This document shows, one piece after another, positions 55,441 through 64,000 of a DNA stretch of 64,000 bases. Source of the stretch: Deroplatys truncata (taxonomy: Eukaryota; Arthropoda; Insecta; Mantodea; Mantidae); NCBI GenBank assembly GCA_030765065.1, contig CM060977.1, positions 159,845,052-159,909,051 of the forward strand, in the 5' to 3' direction. The notes under the pieces were generated by a model. That model was not told the DNA's origin, ran no database searches, and saw only the letters and a list, made by a program, of their open reading frames with translations. Numbering within the stretch: the stretch's first letter is position 1; each line of letters begins with the position of its first letter. The position numbers and the translations under genes are program-made.

Positions 55441-56460
55441 ACAGCATAACTTATTGGCTCCCTAATTGTGTTAACAGCACATGTTGTCCATTTCTATGAA
55501 TTAATATCATGTACTGTACAGTACATCAGTTGCAAGCGATATAGGATTAAAATATGTTTAACCACCTTTTGTCCTGATACTAACACACACTGGATTGCCT
55601 TATTGGTTTTTCCAAAAATGTTAAAATTGGAACACGGAATTACAAGTACACCAAGACCATTTTTCATACTGTATATTTCAATTATGTTAAACAAATCATG
55701 AAAGCACATCCTAGTTTAGGAGTAATTTTAGAGTGATTCATCCTATCTGCTTTAACCTCATTTTCCTTCATGACAAAACAAAAACGCCCTATTGATAACT
55801 ATATCCTTGACATATTTTTCTGGCAGCTTATTGCGAAAACGAAGTGTTTGGAATAGCCATTAAAAACTGTTTTCTTTTACTAAAATACCACTTTGTAATA
55901 TAGATAATAACATTTCAAAATGAATGAAAGTGTCCTGATACTACCATTGGCACCCATTTAGAAGTATCAAAATAATATTCAGGATTTATTTAAAAGTATT
56001 AGAAATATTTCAATAACACTAAGTATCAATAGCATCAACAGTCTTGAGGTTCGATCCCTACTTAATAATTAAACTGACAACTCTAATAACACACGTGAGA
56101 GAGAAAGAAAGAAAAGACAGGTCAGAAAAACAATAGATATAAAAACAATCAAACAGATTTAGTACATATTTGCTTATTGACATTTAAATTACAAAATATG
56201 CAAGTCTGTTTGCATATGTATGTGTCTGTTTAAAGGAAACATTAAAAGTTTGTATAAAAAATAACGAAAAAGCATTCAAATAGTATAAGAGAATATAATT
56301 TTAAAGAAAAAGTGATCCATAAAGTATTTCTCTGAATATGTTAAACAAGTGTTAAGGCATCCTTAACTATATATGTTAAGATATTGAAATTTGGTAAGTA
56401 ATTGGTCTGGCATTTATGACATTTCTTACTTCATGATTTTTCTGCTGTATTCATTCATGC
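55441..56460. other. Unassigned CARHSP1 intron sequence
   Basis: No repeat or ORF recognised. Confidence 0.35.
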
Positions 56461-56464
56461 ATTA

Positions 56465-57190
56465 TTTGAAGGAGGTTTTGAGAAGGTTGTATTGTAGTTC
56501 AAATGTTGGGGAGCAACCGCACGTATGGTAAAAAGTTTCCGGTAGCCTTTGCCCCAAGTTTAAAAATATTAACTTTGTAATTTGACTGCTTCTTTAAATA
56601 TTATATATTTACGTTTGCCTTGGCTGCGTCAGTATTAATTTGTAGAGACATGAATTTCTTAACAGGGTGTGGTGTGGCTGAAGAATGTAGGCTTACACAA
56701 ATTATAATTTTTTACTTCACTCCTTTTATTAATACTTGACACGATTTAAATAACGCTTCGCTGATATAGAGAGCTGTGAGATTATTTATTAATTACGTGC
56801 ACTTTTTAACACGTAAACTATTTTTGTCTCTCACTGAATACGCATTCGTCCAGTTAGGAACGCTGTCTGCTAGCAACTGACTTCTGAATTTGTAAATTTT
56901 GCTCCATTTCAGTTTCTGATTGGCTAATCCTACTCCAATAGAATACTTTCATTTAACTTATTAGCCTTTCTATATGTTGATTGACTATTTATAAACTGTC
57001 TAAAAAATTACATTATTGTTGCTCCAAGAATTACCAGTAGCATTATTAAACTTTCTATTCATTATTGCCTCAAAGTTACCTCATTGTTAGCAACTTTTAA
57101 CCTATTATTCTCACAGCTCCTACATTATTAAATTATGTAATACATTCACATAACATTATTGAACATGTATATAATAATATGAATGTTAAT
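56465..57190 (-). mobile_element. Family-A LTR copy A7, truncated
   Basis: It runs from GCAACCGCACGTATGGTAAA to about 57190 without reaching the CTGCCTCA terminus. One GCCTTTGCCCCAAG unit. It ends about 120 bp before the CARHSP1 cold-shock exon. Confidence 0.75.
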
Positions 57191-57311
57191 ACAACATACT
57201 TTTATTTTTAAGCAGCTTGCTTTGTTGCTTTAGCTTTGGTGGATAGATGATAAGGGTATTATGGGGCTGTAAATATTGTCTGAGTGACGGCAATGTACTT
57301 AATCTGTTTAG

Positions 57312-57434
57312 GTCAGCACGAGCTCATGAGAACCCAACTGAAACTGGAAGAGTCAAAACTTTCAGCCGTTCTAAAGGTCACGGATTCATTACCTCAGATG
57401 CAACAGGAGAAGATATATTTGTCCACATTTCTGA
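57312..57434 (+). CDS. CARHSP1: CARHSP1-like cold-shock domain exon
   Basis: 123-nt internal exon: acceptor AATCTGTTTAG, donor GTAAGT at 57435. It continues the first exon in frame (AC + G) and encodes SARAHENPTETGRVK, TFSRSKGHGFITSD, GEDIFVHIS, ending with two bases GA. The SKGHGFI segment is RNP1 of the cold-shock domain (Phe contact residue) and DIFVHIS is RNP2. In human CARHSP1 the same stretch is CRSKGHGFITP ... DIFLHISD. The remaining beta strands (GEYVP, GDEV) should be on a later exon that I do not see in the window. The protein binds single-stranded RNA or DNA in the cytoplasm. Confidence 0.9.
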
Positions 57435-58144
57435 GTAAGTTTATTTGGTTCATTTAAATTTATATTAATATATTTTGCATCAATGCAGTTTTTATTATTA
57501 GAGCAACTTCTTTTCACTTCAGTGATTGTTTATTTTGACAAAGAGCATGATAGCATTGAAGGAATCCTAATAACAAACTTTTTAGAGAACTGGTTCCTTC
57601 TTTTGAGTAATTTTTATTTAAAACACTTCCGTTTTTTAAATATGGAAGTTATTAAAGGTTACAGAAGCATTTTTCATAGCTTCTCTCCACTTTTCTGAAC
57701 GTTTTCTGAAAATGCTTTATTTCATGTGTACATGCATGCATGCTTCTTTACAGGTATCTAATACTTCCTCCACCTACCCAGAGGCATAGTAGAAGTTAGG
57801 GGGCTGGAACCCCCCTTTACTAAAACTATGTAAAAACTAATGGCAAAACTAGCTTTGTTAAAATAATAGCACCTTTCTGGGTTGCTGGGAACGAAATACT
57901 TCCTAATTGTATCTCTTGTTGCGCTATATTTATGCCGCATGTCTTGGACAATATGACCAAAGGTGACAGCAACAGCAACTGTGCTTTAGATGGCACTGTA
58001 CAACCATGCTAAGATATTGGGGGCATGTTTTCATTCCAGTGCTAAATTTGAGTGGTTTCCAAATTAGTGCAGTATCTCCCAGTACAGTTACATAACTGTA
58101 ACCTTATTTTGTAGTGAAATAAAATGGCCTGCAGCGTCAATATA
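57435..58144. other. CARHSP1 next intron, unassigned
   Basis: No repeat recognised. Confidence 0.35.
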
Positions 58145-58355
58145 AATTACTTCATAATGGTATTATTTTCATTAATAATGTTATATAAATTATATAAGGA
58201 GTAAAAAAAATAACTCAATTTAATATACCACCCCCAACAACTGCAAATAATATTAAGCCTAATATTCCATAAACTATAAATCAACTTTCATTTAGTTTAC
58301 ATATTGATATTATATTAAAATCTCCATTAAATTCTCATGAGACAACACATTTTCT
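58145..58355 (-). pseudogene. NUMT: fragment of mitochondrial ND5
   Basis: Read on the minus strand with the invertebrate mitochondrial code, one frame is open and gives WFMVYGMLGL, FAVVGG, then MLNWVIFFTPYMIYMTLL. This is like the C-terminal part of insect ND5 (GGSMLNWLIFPTP-type). Two of the Trp are TGA codons, which would be stops in a nuclear gene. Length is about 200 bp. It is a nuclear copy inside a host intron. Confidence 0.65.
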
Positions 58356-58530
58356 GCTTAGAATATGCAAAACCTTGTATCCTAGTTGTAATTCTAATTG
58401 CTGCACCTTAATATACGAATATAAAACTGATTTATTTAAATATTTCCACGCAGAATTCATTCACATTTATCATTTGAATTGGTACAAATTGTTTAAAAAA
58501 TGGACCCCTATACACAACCCTCTCTTAATA

Positions 58531-59786
58531 CAAGGGCAGCCCCAGAAGTACCTGACCTGAAGTACATATAGTGGTTGTTGTTTCAAACAAATACCTGTGG
58601 TAGAAAGCACCACCCTTATAAAGCTTAAGTTTGAAGCTTGACGATGCTACGTTGTTTAGTAATTATTTGGCAGCCATTAATAGTGAACTCTCTCAGCAAA
58701 TTTGTAAACATGGATAAAACTGGCCATTGTTATGTGATACAATACTTTCGTTTGAAAGATCTTAGTCCAGCTAAAATTAAAGCTGAGTTAGATTACACTC
58801 TGGAGGAGTCTGCTCCTTCATTTACAACAGTAAAATATTAGGTGGCAGAGCTTAAGTGAGGCCGTACGAACTGCCAAGACTAACATTACAGTGATGACCA
58901 AATGAGGTGAGCACGCCCGAAATTGTGATGAAAATCCACAAAATGGTATTGGATGACTGTCGGCTGAAAGTGAGCGAGCTAGCAGACATCGTAGGTATTT
59001 CAAAAAGTGCTGTACGTCGCACACTAACTGACAATTTACACATGAGAAAGCTGTGCACAATATGGGTGCCGCAGTTACAATGGAACAAAAGCAGCATCGT
59101 GAGGATGTTTCAATCAAGTGTTTGGCGATGTTTCGCTGCAATAAAGCGTGTTTTTATGTCGATTCATAACCATGGATGAAACATGGGTTCATCACTTCAC
59201 ACTTGAGACAAAGGAACAGTCCAAAGAAGGTGAAGGCAGTTCCGTCTGCAGGCAAGGTCATGGCGTCAGTTTTTTGGGATGCGCGTGGAATAATTTTCAT
59301 TGATTATCCTCAAAAAGGAAAAGCAATCAATGGTGAGTGTTACGCAAACTTATTGCAACAGTTGAATGATGAAATCAAGCAAAAACAACCGCATTTAGCG
59401 AAAAAGAAAGTTCTGTTTTGTCATGGCAATGCACCAGTTCACACATCCATTATTGCCATGGAGAAAATCAATGAGTTAAAGTTCGAATTGCTTCCTCATG
59501 CACCCTATTTGCCAGACTTAGCCCCCTCTGATTATTTTCTGTTTCCAAAGTTGAAGAAATGGCTTGGTGATAAAAGATTTGCCAACAATGAAGAGGAGGA
59601 GTTTGCAGTTGGTGGCTATTTTGTGGAACTCGACGGTTCTCACTATAAACAGGGTATTGAAGCTATTGAACATCACTGGGAAAAGTGTATCAAGCTGAAA
59701 GGAGACTAGGTAGAGAAATAAAGATGTTTTTTCTCAAAATTTTTGTCTTTTCTTTGTTAGATCGGGTACTTCTGGGACAGCCCTCG
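58531..59786 (+). mobile_element. Second mariner transposon, full length
   Basis: 1256 bp, ends CAAGGGCAGCCCCAGAAGTA and TACTTCTGGGACAGCCCTCG, flanked by TA (58529-58530, 59787-59788). Confidence 0.9.
58710..59709 (+). pseudogene. Mariner transposase lacking a catalytic Asp
   Basis: It starts MDKTGHCYVIQYF (58710). Stops appear from about 58840 (KY then TAG), and the frame recovers at 58907-59179 (HKMVLDDCRLKVSELADIVGI). MDETWVHHF (first Asp) is near 59174. At the second catalytic site the sequence is FCHGNAPVHTS instead of a QDNAP-type motif: Asp is Gly. PYLPDLAPSDYFLF keeps the third Asp. The end is GD then TAG. It cannot catalyse strand transfer even if the frame were restored. Confidence 0.85.
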
Positions 59787-59788
59787 TA

Positions 59789-60320
59789 ATTTGCTGCCTC
59801 TACTACTGCACCTACCATAGGTAAACTACAAAGAAACTGAAATGTAATAGAGTATTCTCATTTTTACCCAATGATTTATTTACTCTTATGTTATCAGGTA
59901 TCACATGAAATGGACCTATATACAGAGTGTATCGTAATTGATATTACAAATACAAACTAACAGGGGTGACAGCACACACAAATAAGAGCAAAAAAAGTCC
60001 CAACAAACATGGGTTTGCAAACAAGCCACTTGTTAGACAATTGCAAGTCTGTAGCTAAGAGCCACAATGACTTCATTGTATGTTTTACTTCTTCTATGAC
60101 TTGTCCAAGTTGTACCCTTTGTTTTCAAAACTGGACATTGCCAAGAAATGTCGCTTTATTTAAACCACAGGATAGATATGAGTACACATTCTCAAATGGT
60201 AGGAATCATGTTGCCTTTCTGAGGAGTGAGTTGTGCTATATTGTAGTTAAGATGGAGTCTTACTTCAACAAAGAGTATCAGACAAGTATTTCATATATTG
60301 TAGGGCAGTATCTTTTTATT
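59789..60320. other. Unassigned intron sequence
   Basis: A 112-codon frame (60009-60347) has no recognisable domain. Confidence 0.35.
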
Positions 60321-61183
60321 ACTTTCTCTACTATGTATAGTAAGTAGGGGAAGTATTGCATTCCACCCAAAAATTCGATACCGAGATTTCACCGGAAATA
60401 CATGTTTTGAGACTCCCTGAATCCAAAAAAAGCATTTTTGGAAACATGTCCGTGTGTGTGTCTGTGTGTGTGTGTGTGTGTCTGTGTGTCTGTGAACAGC
60501 ATAACTCAGAAACGAACAGTCGGATAAACACAAAACTTGGTATTTAGGTTCAGTATCTTTCAGAGATGCGACACGAAGGTTTTCAAGAAAATCCCCCCAC
60601 CCCAGACTACCCTTTACATGGAACATTTTTCGAAAATTTTAATTTTCTCAAAAATGGCTCTAACGATTTTGATTAAAATATCATATGTTTAAGGTATTTT
60701 CATGACAAATGAAATTTATATCTCGAATTTTCTGGGAATGTCCCTAAAAGTGTTCTTCATTCTGAACGACTTTTGCATAACTGGTAAACCATAAGAGATA
60801 GACAAAATTTTACTACACAAAAAATGTAGAACGCGTTACAATACACAATTTATATCATATACATTTTTTTTGTTGAGTGAACCGTTTTCGAGATATTGCT
60901 TGTTATTCCCTTAAATTTTCCAATACTTATACTTTTTCTCAAATTCGTTACTCATTTTTTTATGTCCTGGACTTGCAAAGAGAATGGAATGCGCCACATA
61001 GCAACCAGCGCTTAAATATTTGACTATCGCTTAAAACCTACCATATTCCCTTGCATCTACATGAATATTACCAATAAGATTGACATCTCGATATCTCGAT
61101 TAACATGAAGCATATGGAGAATAAGCGTTTGTAATAATAGTTTGTACAAGAGTAGAGAAAGTCATGTGAGTGTAACACATCAG
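60321..61183 (+). mobile_element. Microsatellite MITE copy o
   Basis: Full-length plus copy; GT tract at about 60450-60495; ends ACACATCAGA. Confidence 0.88.
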
Positions 61184-61554
61184 ATTTTTTATACATTTAC
61201 AAAGGTTTACAAAAGGTTGTATGAATTTCAGTTAGCAAAACCTTTATTTAAATAGTTATTCATAGCATAAATTATGGATGAAATTAATTCATCCTTGTTT
61301 CAACTTATTAAACTTATGCAAAATAAAAATGCTAAGGAAGAAAGTGAAGTTAACAGCAAAATGATCAGCTGTTGTTCTATGGTGTACCTTTATAATTTTG
61401 TTTTTAATCCATTTGTGAAATATAGCACTAAGAATTGCGGTGGGGGGGGGGAGGTAAGTGTCCACAAGACTGTAATGAAATGCTATGTATATTTTTCATT
61501 AGTCTGTGAGCATAGGATCACTGTGTAAGTGAATAACTTGTATACCCTTTTCAC
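61184..61554. other. Unassigned intron sequence
   Basis: Includes a 9-G run near 61442. No feature recognised. Confidence 0.35.
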
Positions 61555-61955
61555 CCAGTATAGATCTATAGACTACAGGGAGAGCCAAAAAACTACGAAC
61601 TGGCTGCACTGTGTTTTTCCTGTCCACATCCTCGGCGCTCGTTGCCGTCTGTCGCTATCATAGAAAGATGCGGATGAAACCATACAACATTTTTAAAGTA
61701 AAGCCTTTAAAAGTAGTTTTAAAAATGTTGTATGGTTTCATCAGCGCATTTCTATGATGCGGCAGACGGCAACGAGCACCGAGGACACAGGCAGGAAAAA
61801 CACTGTGCAGCTGGTTCGTAGTTTTTTGGCTCTCTCTGTAGATAGAGAAGATATTGCATTTCATCCAAAAATTTGATATTTAGATTTCACCAGAAATACG
61901 CGTTTTGGGGTTCATGAATAAAAAAGAAAGGCATTTTTAGAAAAACTTCTGTATT
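61555..61955 (+). mobile_element. Diverged MITE left end, split by a palindrome
   Basis: GAAGATATTGCATTTCATCC and TTTAGATTTCACCAGAAATA (61850-61900) match the left part of the family, and AGTATAGATCTATAGAC precedes the palindrome at 61576-61838. Its right part continues at 62640. Confidence 0.55.
61576..61838. mobile_element. 263-bp palindromic MITE
   Basis: Two ~125-bp inverted arms beginning CAGGGAGAGCCAAAAAACTA, meeting near 61705, flanked by TA (61574-61575, 61839-61840). The TA duplication suggests mobilisation by a Tc1/mariner-type transposase. No coding. Confidence 0.8.
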
Positions 61956-61987
61956 TGTCTTTTTTGATTATTTATTTGTTGTTATTA

Positions 61988-62609
61988 AACAGCATGTTCC
62001 ATTTAAGCTGAGACTGTACAATATCTCCAAAACTAAGCATTGTAGAAGGAAGTTGCTTGATATTATGGGATAAAGCAAATGCCATTAGTTATGTTTTATT
62101 TGGAGGATGTTATGACCTAATTGTAGGTTCCTATTTTAAAAAATTAAATTGACCCTAAAATGACATCCTCCAAACAAAACACGACTAATGGTATTTACTT
62201 TCCCCCATAATGAGATGAAATTGAGTTTTATTTATGGACGCTCTTTAACTACTATGGTCATTAGCGTCCCATTCTATACTGGGCGTGAAAGACCGAAAAT
62301 TTTGCTCAGAGGCCTCATTATCAGGTTTGAGGTTCTTTTACATGCCGTAAGTCTACGATACGGGACCACCGGCTTTACTTCCCTTCCAAAGGAAGCCATG
62401 CTAAGGATTTTTATGCCCGAAAAAATCCATTGCCCTCCGCCGGGTTTGAACCCGCGACCTCGGGAATAGAGGCTAGCATGGTAACCACCACACAGCGGAG
62501 GACAACTTTCCCGCATAATATCAAGCAACTTTTATTAAAGACATTTCTTTCTATAACGCTTAGTTTTTGGAAATATTGTACAGTCTCAGCTTCAATGGTT
62601 CACCCTGTA
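61988..62609. mobile_element. Non-autonomous relative of the DD83E transposon
   Basis: The ends ACTGTACAATATCTCC near 62012 and its near-complement near 62571 match the TIRs of the element at 41931-44350. Flanking TA. The interior is the shared GCCATTAGT/ATTTACTTTCCCCCATAAT sequence split by a SINE-1 insertion. Confidence 0.75.
62212..62504 (-). repeat. SINE family 1 copy with 15-bp TSD
   Basis: Minus-strand SINE with box B-like GCGGGTTCAAACCCGGC, flanked by ACTTTCCCCCATAAT (62197-62211) and ACTTTCCCGCATAAT (62505-62519). Tail ATAAATAAAACT. Confidence 0.85.
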
Positions 62610-62639
62610 TATTTTATGTAATGTGCTAAAGTTAGTTGA

Positions 62640-63215
62640 GTGTGTGTTATGGGTGGGTGCATGTGCCATAGGGAGCAACATAACTCAAAAACCAAAAGTT
62701 AGATGTTATAGAAACCATCTACCCCAAAACACCCTTTAAATGGAAATTTTTTCAAGTTTTTTATTTTCTCAAAAATGAGTAATGTTTTTAATTAAAGTAC
62801 CATATATTTAAGATATTAATAAAATATATATTTTGAATTTTTGGGAATAGCCTGTGATGAAGTGCTCTTTATTTGGAAAGAATTTTGTATAGTTTTGTAT
62901 TAACTAGTAAACATCAAGAGAGAAACAAAAATATACTACACAAAAAAAATCTTAAGATCTCTTTCAAACACACAATTTATTTCAAATAACCTTTTTGTGG
63001 CATCAGCCATTTCTAAAATATCCATTATTATTGACTTGAATTTCTTACTTACAAAGCCTGCATACAGTGACTTGCTTTTAAATATTATCAATTTGGTTTC
63101 CTCTCTGCCCCTTGTACGTATAATGAAATATATAGTGAAACTATTTTTGCAATGGTTTATCTTGATTAATATGAAGTAGATAGAAAAGTACGCTTTCATA
63201 AGAATAGTGTGTAAA
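62640..63215 (+). mobile_element. Diverged MITE right part
   Basis: GGAGCAACATAACTCAAAAA, TTTTTATTTTCTCAAAAATG and a GAAGTAGATAGAAAAGTAC-type end follow the family order with many changes. It probably belongs to the same old copy as 61555-61955. Confidence 0.6.
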
Positions 63216-63231
63216 AACTATATAAAAAAAT

Positions 63232-64000
63232 TCTGATGTGTTACACTCACATGACTTTCTCTACTCTTGTACAAACTATTTTTACAAACGCTTATTCTCC
63301 ATATGCTTCATGCTAATCGAGATATCGAGATGTCAATCTTATTGGTAATTTTTATGTAGATGCAAGGGGAATATGGTAGGTTTTAAGCGATAGTCAAATC
63401 TTTTAAGAACTGGTTGCTATGTGGCGCATTCCATTCTCTTTGCATGTCCAGGACATAAAAAAAATGAATAACCAATTTGAGAAAAAGTATAAGTATTGGA
63501 AAATTTAAGGGAATAACAAGCAATATCTCGAAAACGGTTCACTCAATAAAAGAAATGTATATGACATAAATTGTGTATTTTAATCCGATCTACATTTTTT
63601 GTGTAGTAAAATTTTTTCTATCTCTTATGGTTTACCGGTTATGCAAAAGTCGTTCACAATGAATACTTTTGGAGACATTCCCAGAAAATTCGAGATATAC
63701 ATTTCATTTCTCATGACAATATCTTAAACATATGATATTTTAATCAAAATCGTTAGAGCCATTTTTGAGAAAATTAAAATTTTCGAAAAATGTTCCATGT
63801 AAAGGGTAGTCTGGGGTGGGGGGATGTTCTTGAAAACCTTCGTGTCGCATCTCTGGAAGATACTGAACCTAAATACCAAGTTTGGTGTTTATCCGACTGT
63901 TCGTTTCTGAGTTATGCTGTTCACAGACACACAGACACACACACGGACATGTTTCCAAAAACGCTTTTTTTGGTCAGGGGGTCTCAAAACATGTATTTCC
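63232..64000 (-). mobile_element. Microsatellite MITE copy q, cut by window end
   Basis: Minus copy from TCTGATGTGTTACACTCAC through the CACA tract (63929-63952) to the window edge. Confidence 0.88.

Noticed and set aside
60009-60347. 112-codon plus frame as a gene
   Set aside because: No recognisable domain, no splice logic, and its end runs into a MITE.
1-64000. CRISPR array, bacterial operons, rRNA genes
   Set aside because: No spaced direct repeats of CRISPR type, no ribosome-binding-site-led gene clusters and no rRNA-like sequence; the exons and transposons are eukaryotic.

Overview
The window is arthropod nuclear DNA, most likely from an insect with a large, transposon-rich genome. 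The evidence is spliced host exons, Tc1/mariner and Penelope elements, a nuclear mitochondrial fragment that uses the invertebrate mitochondrial code (TGA = Trp), and AT-rich sequence in which most open frames are broken transposon proteins. There are no bacterial operons, CRISPR arrays or rRNA genes. Species cannot be fixed by reading.

Host genes occupy very little of the sequence. Two genes lie head to head. An XRCC1-like DNA repair gene runs on the minus strand: exon 1 at 31600-31644 (starts MPEIRL) and exon 2 at 21293-21434. A CARHSP1-like cold-shock gene runs on the plus strand: N-terminal coding exon at 32293-32420 and cold-shock exon at 57312-57434. The start codons are 649 bp apart, so the gap is a likely bidirectional promoter. 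Both first coding introns are swollen by transposons (10.2 kb in XRCC1, 24.9 kb in CARHSP1). A frame-compatible open block at 37087-37369 may be an alternative terminal exon of the cold-shock gene. The remaining exons of both genes lie outside the window or were not recognised. An ND5-like mitochondrial fragment sits near 58.15-58.35 kb.

Layout of repeats: 1-9.9 kb holds a deleted mariner, non-LTR fossils, an LTR copy (family A), a Penelope palindrome and a Penelope RT/GIY-YIG element. 9.98-11.78 kb is two family-A LTRs joined tail to tail and flanked by a 4-bp duplication. 12.1-13.5 kb has two SINEs and an RT fossil. 13.5-18.65 kb is a family-A LTR split by a 4.2-kb gag-only LTR retrotransposon (family B). 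18.8-20.3 kb is an inverted Penelope pair. 21.6-41.4 kb is dominated by a roughly 0.9-kb MITE-like family carrying an internal CA/GT microsatellite. 41.9-44.35 kb is a Tc1/mariner-superfamily transposon with a DD83E-like spacing. 44.6-52.6 kb contains RT fossils, a Penelope palindrome, a foldback mariner, and a non-LTR element into which a Tc1 and a mariner have each inserted. 53.2-57.2 kb has two more family-A LTRs and an RT fossil. 58.5-59.8 kb is a second complete mariner. The end of the window has more MITEs, a 263-bp palindrome, and a SINE nested in a non-autonomous DD83E relative.

The most unusual signals are: PBS-like units of about 57 bp repeated in tandem inside the LTR ends; an integrated inverted-LTR unit; hammerhead-like cores repeated at the ends of several Penelope copies; the microsatellite-carrying MITE family on both sides of the gene pair; and the possible alternative exon.
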